NCBI RefSeq assembly: GCF_001499965.1
Contig: NZ_LQIT01000045.1
Location: 1-64,000, forward strand
DNA: 64,000 bases
DNA from: Mycobacterium sp. GA-2829
GTDB lineage: Bacteria; Actinomycetota; Actinomycetes; Mycobacteriales; Mycobacteriaceae
Direction: 5' to 3'
A program made the position numbers and the translations under genes. Positions within the stretch are counted from its first letter, which is position 1. Every line of letters starts with the position of its first letter. Shown here piece after piece: positions 25,229 to 32,541 of this stretch. The notes beneath the pieces are model-generated. The model was not told where the DNA came from and ran no database searches. It saw only the letters and a list, made by a program, of their open reading frames with translations.

Positions 25229-26582
25229 AGCCGCGCACCCTCTCCCAATCGGTCACCGCGAGGTTGAACGCGTTGAGTTCCACCCGCGCGTAGTTCACAT
25301 AGTGGTCGACGACGTCGTCACCGAACGCCGCGCGGGCGATCTCGGACCGCTCAAAGAGATCGGCGGCCTCGGCCAACGTCGTCGGCAGGCGGTCGGCGCC
25401 GCTGGTGTAGGCGTTGCCCGTCACGGGTTCGGGCAGTTCGAGTTCGTTCTCGATGCCGTGCAGACCGCCGGCGATCAGCGCGGACACCGCGAGGAACTGG
25501 TTGACGTCGCCGCCGGGCGCCCGGTTCTCCATCCGCATACCGGCACCGTGGCCGACGACGCGCAGCGCGCAGGTCCGGTTGTCGAAGCCCCACGCGATCG
25601 CGGTGGGTGCGAAGCTGCCCTCGGCGAACCGCTTGTAGGAGTTGATGTTCGGGGCGTAGCACAGGGAGAGCTCACGCATCGTCGCGAGCTGGCCGGCGAT
25701 GAAGCTGCGGAACAGCGGCGACATCCCGTCCTCGGCGTCGTCGTCGGCGAACACCGCGGAGCCGTCCGAACCCCGCAGCGAGATGTGGATATGGCAGCTG
25801 TTGCCTTCGCGCTCATCGAATTTCGCCATGAACGTCAGGCTCTTGCCGTGCTGGTCGGCGATCTCTTTGGCGCCGTTCTTGTAGATCGTGTGGTTGTCGC
25901 ACGTGACTCGCGCGTGGTCGTAGCGGAAGCCGATCTCCTGCTGGCCGAGGTTGCACTCGCCCTTGACGCCTTCGCAGTACAGCCCTGCGCCCTCCATGCC
26001 GAGCCGGATGTCGCGCAGCAGCGGTTCCATCCGCGTGGAGGCCAGCATCGCGTAGTCGATGTTGTAGTCGGTGGCAGGCGTCAGGCCCTTGTACCCCGCG
26101 GCCCACGCCGCGCGGAACGAGTCGTCGAAGACCATGAACTCGAGTTCCGTTGCGGCATAGGGCACCAGATCGCGTTCGGCGAGCCGGTCGATCTGGTGAT
26201 TGAGGATGCTGCGCGGGGCCTGTTTCACCGGACGCCCGTCGGTCCACGACAGGTCCGCCATCACCAGGGCGGTGCCGGGCAGCCACGGCACCAACCGCAG
26301 CGTGTCGAAGTCCGGGGTCATGACCATGTCGCCGTAGCCGGTCTCCCAGCTGGAGATCGCGTAGCCGTCGACGGTGTTGTTGTCGACGTCGACGGCGAGC
26401 AGGTAGTTGCAGCACTCGGCCCCGTGTTCGGCGACGTCGTCGACGAAGAGCCGCGCCGAGATCCGTTTGCCGGTGAGCCTGCCCTGCATGTCGGTGAACG
26501 CCACGATGACCGTGTCGATCTCGCGGGCGGCCACCATGCGTTCGAGGTCGGCCTGCGCCAACATCCCGGATCCGGTCCCCAT
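25215..26582 (-). CDS. glnA4: Glutamine synthetase-like gamma-glutamylamine ligase (GlnA4)
   Basis: The 455-residue ligase has the GS beta-grasp and catalytic domains: ATELEFMVFDDSF, GEGN-type metal ligands in EREGNSCHIHISL, and the ATP/Arg block RVVGHGAGMRMENRAPGGDVN. It differs from true GlnA1 in the glutamate/ammonia pocket and lacks the adenylylation Tyr motif. GlnA3/GlnA4-type enzymes of actinobacteria gamma-glutamylate polyamines or ethanolamine. ATG 26582 was chosen because GGAAAGG lies 6 bases upstream; the frame runs open to 26657. It is the first gene of the amine operon. Counterpart of Rv2860c. Confidence 0.9.
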   Translation of the reverse strand: MGTGSGMLAQADLERMVAAREIDTVIVAFTDMQGRLTGKRISARLFVDDVAEHGAECCNYLLAVDVDNNTVDGYAISSWETGYGDMVMTPDFDTLRLVPWLPGTALVMADLSWTDGRPVKQAPRSILNHQIDRLAERDLVPYAATELEFMVFDDSFRAAWAAGYKGLTPATDYNIDYAMLASTRMEPLLRDIRLGMEGAGLYCEGVKGECNLGQQEIGFRYDHARVTCDNHTIYKNGAKEIADQHGKSLTFMAKFDEREGNSCHIHISLRGSDGSAVFADDDAEDGMSPLFRSFIAGQLATMRELSLCYAPNINSYKRFAEGSFAPTAIAWGFDNRTCALRVVGHGAGMRMENRAPGGDVNQFLAVSALIAGGLHGIENELELPEPVTGNAYTSGADRLPTTLAEAADLFERSEIARAAFGDDVVDHYVNYARVELNAFNLAVTDWERVRGFERL

Positions 26583-26623
26583 GTGCGCACCTTTCCCATG
26601 GGCCCCGCTGCTGTCGCGGAGCC

Positions 26624-26707
26624 GACCTTTGGCCAGCGTTGTGCCAGACCTTCCCACGAGGTTTTACACGATCACCATTCGTAAAGGTAGGACATCAGAC
26701 CTTTGGC
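26624..26707 (-). promoter_or_regulatory. Upstream region of glnA4 with direct repeats and a dyad
   Basis: The 168 bases between glnA4 and the STAS gene contain two exact copies of GACCTTTGGC (26624-26633 and 26698-26707) and, between them, a dyad TTTAC-N13-GTAAA (26663-26685). The dyad is AT-rich against its surroundings. These are candidate sites for the operon's GntR protein or for a nitrogen regulator such as GlnR; sequence alone does not decide. Confidence 0.4.
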
Positions 26708-26750
26708 ATCTTAAGGCCCCAGCGCCGGCCGTGCATCCGCACCCTGCGGG

Positions 26751-27278
26751 TCAGCACACCGTTCGGTCGGCGTCGACGAGCGGCATGGGCTGCCTGTCGG
26801 CCGGTCGGGTCGACACCATGTGGTGCGCCTGCGCGACGCTGTAGGCCACCGGCAGCAGCTCGTCCCGCCCGACGGAACGCAGGTAGGGCGCGACGGCGGG
26901 GCCTGCGATCAGCACCCAGTTGCCCCCGGTCTCGCGCGCCTGATAGCTCCACGCCCGCAGCGCCCGGAATCCCGCCACGGACAGGAACGCCACCCCCGAC
27001 AGGTCGAGGACGCCCGGTCCCCGGCGGGCCACCGCCGGCTGCACGTGGGCGGCAAGTTCCTCAGCCTCGGCGGAGTCGATCTCCCCGGTCACGGTGAGCA
27101 CCTCGACCGGGCCCTGGCTCCGGACGAGACGCGCGCTGCCGCACTCGATCGTTTCACTGGTGGGGTGGGACGTGAGATCGGCCACCGCACGCGCATACCC
27201 ATACGCGATCGGGGTATGCACGCTGCCGTGAAGAGCATGGTCACAGCGCGACAGTCCGTTTTCCCCTCCGTCAAACAC
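26751..27278 (-). CDS. STAS-domain protein (anti-sigma-factor antagonist-like)
   Basis: The C-terminal 120 residues form a STAS domain: VEVLTVTGEIDSAEAEELAAHVQPAV, then PGVLDLSGVAFLSVAGFRALRAW. STAS proteins bind anti-sigma kinases. The usual phospho-acceptor block (FxDSSGL) reads FLSVAGF, so the Ser that is normally phosphorylated appears replaced by Ala; the protein may be locked in one state. The start is uncertain: 27278 leaves only 30 bases to the divergent amidotransferase gene, and GTG 27221 or GTG 27185 would give a more typical N terminus. Confidence 0.72.
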   Translation of the reverse strand: MFDGGENGLSRCDHALHGSVHTPIAYGYARAVADLTSHPTSETIECGSARLVRSQGPVEVLTVTGEIDSAEAEELAAHVQPAVARRGPGVLDLSGVAFLSVAGFRALRAWSYQARETGGNWVLIAGPAVAPYLRSVGRDELLPVAYSVAQAHHMVSTRPADRQPMPLVDADRTVC

Positions 27279-27308
27279 GGCGGGTCCGCTCGCGGTAGGG
27301 TCTAAGCG

Positions 27309-29114
27309 ATGTGTGGAGCCACCGGCGAGGTACGCCTCGACGGAAGAACCCCTGACCTAGCCGCAGTCTCGGCGATGGCCGAGACGCTGTCCCCCCGCGG
27401 CCCGGACGGCGCGGGCGCCTGGTCGCAGGGCCGCGTCGCGCTCGGGCACCGTCGCCTGAAGATCATCGACCTCTCCGAATGCGGCGCCCAGCCGATGGTC
27501 GACTCCGAGCTCGGACTGGCGATCGCGTGGAACGGCTGCATCTACAACTATCAGGAGCTGCGCGACGAACTCCACGGCCACGGATACCGGTTCTTCTCGA
27601 CCAGCGACACCGAGGTCCTGCTCAAGGCCTACCACCACTGGGGCGACCGGTTCGTCGACCGGCTCTACGGGATGTTCGCGTTCGCGATCGTCGAGCGCGA
27701 CAGCGGGCGGGTGCTGTTGGGCCGCGACCGGCTGGGCATCAAACCGCTCTACATCAGCGAGGACGCCCACCGTATCCGGTTCGCGTCGTCGCTGCCCGCG
27801 CTGGTCGCCGGCGGTGGCGTCGACACCCGGATCGACCCGGAGGCGCTGCACCACTACCTGTCCTTCCACTCCGTGGTGCCTGCGCCGCTGACCATCCTGC
27901 GCGGCGTGAAGAAGGTCCCGCCGGCGTCGCTGGTGGCGATCGAGCCCGACGGCACGCACACCACCACGACGTACTGGACTCCCGACTTCACCCGGCACGC
28001 CGACCGCAGCGACTGGTCCGAGAAGGACTGGGAGGATGCGGTGCTGACCGCGCTGCGCCGCGCGGTAGAGCGCCGGTTGGTCGCCGACGTCCCCGTCGGG
28101 TGTCTGCTCTCCGGCGGCGTCGACTCCAGCCTCATCGTGGGGCTGCTCGCCGAGGCGGGTCAGAGCGGGCTGCAGACCTTCTCGATCGGCTTCGAATCGG
28201 TCAACGGCGTCGCCGGTGACGAGTTCAAGTACTCCGACATCGTCGCGCAACGCTTCGGCACCGACCACCACCAGATCCGCATCGACACCGCGCGGATGCT
28301 GCCCGCGCTCGACGGGGCGATCGGCGCGATGAGCGAGCCGATGGTCAGCCACGATTGCGTGGCCTTCTACCTGCTCAGCCAGGAAGTGGCCAAGCACGTC
28401 AAGGTGGTGCAGTCCGGGCAGGGCGCCGACGAGGTGTTCGCCGGATACCACTGGTATCCGCCGATGGCCGAGCCCGGCGCCGCCTCGCTCGAGGGGTCGG
28501 TGGCCAGCTACCGGGCGGCGTTCTTCGACCGCGATCCCGACGCCGTGAACGGGCTCGTCACTCCCCCGTACTTCGCCGCGGGCGATCCGAGCGGCCGCTT
28601 CGTCACCGAGCACTTCGCGCGCGAAGGCGCCGCCACCGGGGTGGACCGCGCGCTGCGCCTGGACTCGATGGTGATGCTGGTCGACGATCCGGTCAAACGC
28701 GTCGACAACATGACGATGGCGTGGGGTCTGGAGGGCCGCGTGCCGTTCCTCGACCACGAACTGGTCGAGCTGGCCGCCACCTGCCCGCCGGAGTACAAGA
28801 CCGCCCAGGGTGGTAAGGGTGTGCTGAAAGAGGCTGCGCGCCGGGTGATCCCGGCCGAGGTCATCGACCGCCCCAAGGGGTACTTCCCGGTGCCAGCCCT
28901 GACCCATCTCGAGGGTCCGTACCTCGACCTGGTCCGTGACGCGCTGTCCGCACCGGCGGCCAAGGAACGCGACCTGTTCCGTCCGGAGGCCGTCGACCGC
29001 CTGCTGGCCGACCCCAACGGGCGGCTCACACCGCTGCGGGGCAACGAGCTGTGGCAGATCGCGCTGCTCGAGCTGTGGCTGCAGCGGCACGGCATCACGG
29101 GGCCCGCGGCATGA
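27309..29114 (+). CDS. asnO: N-acetylglutaminylglutamine amidotransferase (asparagine synthase family)
   Basis: The 601-residue protein starts MCGATGEV, with Cys2 as the class II glutaminase nucleophile, followed by SPRGPDGAGAW and the glutamine-binding WNGCIYNYQEL. The synthetase half has the PP-loop LLSGGVDSSLIVGLL and GQGADEVFAGY. Alone it could be an AsnB, but its 4-base overlap with a GNAT/ATP-grasp gene identifies the NAGGN pair, in which this enzyme amidates N-acetylglutaminylglutamine to the osmolyte NAGGN. A TAGGGT box ends 7 bases before the ATG, suggesting a leaderless mRNA. Confidence 0.85.
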   Translation: MCGATGEVRLDGRTPDLAAVSAMAETLSPRGPDGAGAWSQGRVALGHRRLKIIDLSECGAQPMVDSELGLAIAWNGCIYNYQELRDELHGHGYRFFSTSDTEVLLKAYHHWGDRFVDRLYGMFAFAIVERDSGRVLLGRDRLGIKPLYISEDAHRIRFASSLPALVAGGGVDTRIDPEALHHYLSFHSVVPAPLTILRGVKKVPPASLVAIEPDGTHTTTTYWTPDFTRHADRSDWSEKDWEDAVLTALRRAVERRLVADVPVGCLLSGGVDSSLIVGLLAEAGQSGLQTFSIGFESVNGVAGDEFKYSDIVAQRFGTDHHQIRIDTARMLPALDGAIGAMSEPMVSHDCVAFYLLSQEVAKHVKVVQSGQGADEVFAGYHWYPPMAEPGAASLEGSVASYRAAFFDRDPDAVNGLVTPPYFAAGDPSGRFVTEHFAREGAATGVDRALRLDSMVMLVDDPVKRVDNMTMAWGLEGRVPFLDHELVELAATCPPEYKTAQGGKGVLKEAARRVIPAEVIDRPKGYFPVPALTHLEGPYLDLVRDALSAPAAKERDLFRPEAVDRLLADPNGRLTPLRGNELWQIALLELWLQRHGITGPAA

Positions 29115-30907
29115 CCAAACTGGACCCGCAGCTGGCTGCGCACATGGATCCCGACAGCGATCACACCGAGGCCATCACCCTCGGGCTGCACGACGCGTCA
29201 CCGCCCCAGTTGGTGGACAAGATGGACGACGACGTCGTGCTCGAACTCGGTTGGGGCCGACTGATCTTCGGCCAGACCTTCGCCGACCCGGAAAAGCTGA
29301 ACAAGGTCCTGCAACTCGAGGGCCCCGGCAGGCGCGACATCTGCATCTACGCCCGGGAATCGCACGTCCTGGTCGCGCGCTCACCGTCGGAGTTGTTCAT
29401 CGACCCGAGCCACACTTACCGGTTGCGGTTCACCGAGGACGACGAGGCCTCGGTCCGCACGCCCATCGGGTTCTCGGTCCGGTCGCTGTCCCAGCCGTCG
29501 GACGCCGACGCGATGAACCGGGTGTACCTGCAGTGCGGCATGGTGCCCGCGCCGACCGACGTCATCTGGCAGAACCACAGGGACATCGACGCGATCGACT
29601 ACCTGGTCGCCGTTCGGGACGACGACGGCAGTGTCGTCGGCACGGTCACCGGTGTGGACCACAAGCTGTTGTTCAACGACCCCGAGGACGGGTCGAGCCT
29701 GTGGACGCTGGCGGTGGACCCGACGTCGAGCCTGCCCGGTGTGGGCGCCGCGCTGACCCGCGCACTGGCGCAGTTGTTCCGTGAGCGCGGGCGCTCGTAC
29801 ATGGATCTGTCTGTGGCACATGACAACACCGCGGCGATCGCACTGTACGAGAAGCTCGGGTTCCAGCGGGTGCCGGTGCTGGCGGTCAAACGCAAGAACG
29901 CGATCAACGAACCGCTGTTCACCCACTCCCCCGAGACCGTCGACGACCTGAACCCGTACGCACGGATCATCGCCGACGAGGCCATCCGCCGCGGCATCTG
30001 GGTCGAGGTGCTCGACGCGGGCGCGGGCGAGATGCGCCTGTCCCACGGCGGGCGCAGCATCATCACGCGAGAGTCGTTGTCCGAGTTCACCTCCGCGGTG
30101 GCGATGGCGCGCTGCGACGACAAGCGGCAGACCCGGCGGATCGTGAGCGAGGCCGGGATCACGGTGCCCAAGGGGCGGCTGGCGACCTTCGACGAACAGG
30201 ACCACCGGTTCCTCGCCGAGGTCGGCGACGTGGTGGTCAAACCCACCCGCGGCGAACAGGGCAAGGGGATCACCGTGGGCGTCGAGACCGGCGAGGAACT
30301 CGAAGCGGCACTGGCCCGGGCCCGCGAACAACACCCCGACGTGCTGATCGAACAGCGCGCCCCGGGCGACGATCTGCGGCTGGTCGTCATCGACGGCAAG
30401 GTCGTCGCCGCCGCACTGCGGATGCCCGCGGAGATCCTCGGCACCGGTAAGCACACCATCCGCGAGCTCATCGAGACCCAGAGCCGGCGCCGCGCGGCCG
30501 CGACCGGCGGTGAATCGCGGATCCCGATGGACAAGGTCACCGAGGGCACCGTCAAGGAGGCGGGCTGGTCGCTCGACGACATCCTGCCCGAGGGCGAACG
30601 GCTGCGGGTCCGCCGCACGGCCAACCTCCACCAGGGCGGCACCATCCACGACGTCACGGCCGAGGTGAATCCGGAGCTGTGCCGCGTCGCGGTCGCCGCC
30701 GCTGAGGCGATCGGCATCCCGGTCACCGGCATCGACCTGCTGGTGCCCGACGTCACCGGCACCGAGTACGTGTTCGTCGAGGCCAACGAGCGACCCGGCC
30801 TGGCGAACCACGAACCGCAGCCCACCGCAGCGGCTTTCGTGGATTTCCTGTTCCCCATGCAGCCCGGGCTGCCGCAGGCGTGGACCCCGGAGGAGACGCC
30901 GAACTAG
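29111..30907 (+). CDS. ngs: N-acetylglutaminylglutamine synthetase (GNAT + ATP-grasp fusion)
   Basis: The 598-residue fusion has a GNAT acetyltransferase in its middle (LWTLAVDPTSSLPGVGAALTRALAQLFRERG, DNTAAIALYEKLGFQRV, about 190-265) and a cyanophycin-synthetase-like ATP-grasp domain from about 330 to the end (VVKPTRGEQGKGITVGV, GIDLLVPDV, FVEANERPGLANHEPQ). It matches the enzyme that acetylates and joins two glutamines in NAGGN synthesis. It starts at ATG 29111, overlapping the amidotransferase stop as ATGA. The family trio often includes an M42 peptidase; none is present here. Confidence 0.85.
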   Translation: MTKLDPQLAAHMDPDSDHTEAITLGLHDASPPQLVDKMDDDVVLELGWGRLIFGQTFADPEKLNKVLQLEGPGRRDICIYARESHVLVARSPSELFIDPSHTYRLRFTEDDEASVRTPIGFSVRSLSQPSDADAMNRVYLQCGMVPAPTDVIWQNHRDIDAIDYLVAVRDDDGSVVGTVTGVDHKLLFNDPEDGSSLWTLAVDPTSSLPGVGAALTRALAQLFRERGRSYMDLSVAHDNTAAIALYEKLGFQRVPVLAVKRKNAINEPLFTHSPETVDDLNPYARIIADEAIRRGIWVEVLDAGAGEMRLSHGGRSIITRESLSEFTSAVAMARCDDKRQTRRIVSEAGITVPKGRLATFDEQDHRFLAEVGDVVVKPTRGEQGKGITVGVETGEELEAALARAREQHPDVLIEQRAPGDDLRLVVIDGKVVAAALRMPAEILGTGKHTIRELIETQSRRRAAATGGESRIPMDKVTEGTVKEAGWSLDDILPEGERLRVRRTANLHQGGTIHDVTAEVNPELCRVAVAAAEAIGIPVTGIDLLVPDVTGTEYVFVEANERPGLANHEPQPTAAAFVDFLFPMQPGLPQAWTPEETPN

Positions 30908-30908
30908 G

Positions 30909-31460
30909 TCACCAGGTGCTGGTGCGCAGCACGATCTCGGCGGCCAGTTGCGCGGTCGTGTCCGCGGCGTTGCGCCTGCCCAGCAGTTCGACGAGCCGGT
31001 AGTCGCCGTAGACGAACCGCTGGCTGGCCTTGGCGACCGACCGTGACGCCGGACTGCTCACCAGCGCTGTGGTGTTCATCTCGACGGGTGGGCAGCCCTC
31101 ATTGCGCACGAGACCCGCCGGGTCGGGCACGCGCGGGTGGCCGCGGTCGATCACGACCAGGCCGATGAAGCGGTCGAGCCGGGTCGCCGCGAGTTCCCAG
31201 GCGAGTTCGCCGCCGTGGCGGTCCCCGACCAGCAGCGCCCACCGGACGTCGAGCGCGTCGAGGATGCCGATGACGGCCGCGCCGGTCAGCCGCGGATCGG
31301 CCCCGATGACGACGGTGCGCAGCGAGGCGGTGTGCAACCGCTGGCAGATTCCGTCGTAGGCCGCGGGCGAGTGCTGGGCCGCGCCGAGCAACACCACCGC
31401 CGAACCCTGCTCCGGACCCGCCACGTCGACCGGTACCGGGAACCCGTCGACGGTGATCAT
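30909..31460 (-). CDS. Degenerate alpha/beta-hydrolase-fold protein
   Basis: The protein of about 183 residues follows an alpha/beta-hydrolase pattern (AVVLLGAAQHSPAAYDGICQRL, then a nucleophile-elbow position). The elbow reads LLVGDRHGGELAW, so the GxSxG consensus is G-D-R-H-G with Arg in place of Ser. The C terminus has no obvious catalytic His. It may be a non-catalytic relative or use other residues. It is convergent with ngs, one base between the stops. ATG 31460 is preferred over 31472. Confidence 0.6.
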   Translation of the reverse strand: MITVDGFPVPVDVAGPEQGSAVVLLGAAQHSPAAYDGICQRLHTASLRTVVIGADPRLTGAAVIGILDALDVRWALLVGDRHGGELAWELAATRLDRFIGLVVIDRGHPRVPDPAGLVRNEGCPPVEMNTTALVSSPASRSVAKASQRFVYGDYRLVELLGRRNAADTTAQLAAEIVLRTSTW

Positions 31461-31531
31461 GGAGGAGAGCACTTGGCCACGCTACCGGCTCGGTCCGCGC
31501 GGCGGGTCGGTTTACCGGTGTTGCGCCGATC

Positions 31532-32185
31532 TCAACCCGCGGCGATGCGTTCGGCCTGCCGGGTGAAGACGTCGACGAACGTGGCGGGCAGTTCACCTTT
31601 CGCGGTGATGTCAGGATTCGGTGTGGGAAAGGCGATTCCGAACACCGCCATCGTGCCGACGTTCTCGAAACCGAAATACACGCTGCTGTCCTGCCCGGCC
31701 AGCGTCATGGTCTGCCGGTACACCAGCGCATCGGGTCGCGGGGTGTCGATGCGCGTGGTGGTCATCGGGATGCCCGCGTCGCCCGGATCGAAGAACGTCT
31801 CGAAGGTGGCGCACCGCGCGGCGGTCGCGGCCAGTTGGTCGACGTCGAGGTTCCAGGTCAGCACGGTCATCACCGAGCGGGCCACGTCGTAGGCGGCGAC
31901 GTACTTGGCCGCGCTGCCCGGACCGCGCTCGGCGCCGCGCTCGATCACCCGGGTCAGCCCGTCGGAGCAGCCCTCGGGACGGGACAGCATCGGCGGCGGT
32001 CCACCGGCCGAGCCGCCCTGGGCCGGGTCGTCGACGATCCGGTCGTACTGCACCCCGGGCGGGAAGTCGGCCGGGGTCAGCAGCACCTTCTCCAGCCGGG
32101 CGCCCGGCCACGTCGGGGCGCCGGTGACGGTGGTAGAGCATGCGGCAACCAGGGCGAGTAGTGCCAGTGCGGGCCACCTGGTCAT
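31532..32185 (-). CDS. Putative lipoprotein, mycobacterial, function unknown
   Basis: The 217-residue protein begins with a short signal peptide ending in the lipobox LVAACS (Cys16), so it should be anchored on the outer side of the membrane. The mature part has two Cys (GCSDGL and ARCATF) that may pair, and a fold reminiscent of small mycobacterial exported sensor-type lipoproteins. I do not recognise a catalytic motif. It is followed at 32212-32454 by an independent small gene in the same direction. Confidence 0.75.
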   Translation of the reverse strand: MTRWPALALLALVAACSTTVTGAPTWPGARLEKVLLTPADFPPGVQYDRIVDDPAQGGSAGGPPPMLSRPEGCSDGLTRVIERGAERGPGSAAKYVAAYDVARSVMTVLTWNLDVDQLAATAARCATFETFFDPGDAGIPMTTTRIDTPRPDALVYRQTMTLAGQDSSVYFGFENVGTMAVFGIAFPTPNPDITAKGELPATFVDVFTRQAERIAAG

Positions 32186-32211
32186 CGCCCCAGGCTACCG
32201 ACGCGGTGTCC

Positions 32212-32454
32212 TCAGAGCCGGTCCATCATCCGTGACAGTCGCGCGTGCTCGGTGTAGTCGTGCCGCGAGGGGGGATGCGGCCGCGGTTCGGGCCACAGGG
32301 CGGCGAGCCAGGCGGTCACCGACCGGCGGTGCGGCGCCTCCCGCGACGGTGCCCGTAGCGCCGCGGCCGAACCGAGCATCACCTCCTGCTCGGTGATCAG
32401 CACCTTCGGCCGGGTCGGGGTGAGCGGAAGGACCTGTGTGGGAAGGATGTTCAT
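32212..32454 (-). CDS. Small conserved hypothetical protein (80 aa)
   Basis: A good ribosome binding site (CAGGAG, 8 bases before the ATG) and amino-acid composition like its neighbours support this short gene. The sequence contains VLITEQEVMLGSAAAL and an Arg/Pro/His-rich tail ending EHARLSRMMDRL. It has no signal peptide or membrane helix. I recall similar small mycobacterial proteins of unknown function but cannot name the family. It lies just downstream of cobQ on the same strand (87 bases). Confidence 0.6.
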   Translation of the reverse strand: MNILPTQVLPLTPTRPKVLITEQEVMLGSAAALRAPSREAPHRRSVTAWLAALWPEPRPHPPSRHDYTEHARLSRMMDRL

Positions 32455-32541
32455 GGCAAACGCTCCTGTGTGCGGTGCCGGTGGGGTCCGGCGATGCCAG
32501 GAAACGTAGGACGCCGGGCGGCCTGGGTCGCGAGTAGTGCG

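Noticed and set aside
27241..27308. SigF-type promoter (GTTT...GGGTA) before the osmolyte operon
   Set aside because: GTTTT and GGGTCC are present, but the spacing is about 20 bases instead of the usual 15-17 and the -10 box is incomplete.
27357..29090. 577-codon minus-strand open frame
   Set aside because: Antisense to the whole amidotransferase gene, which has clear Cys2 and PP-loop motifs.
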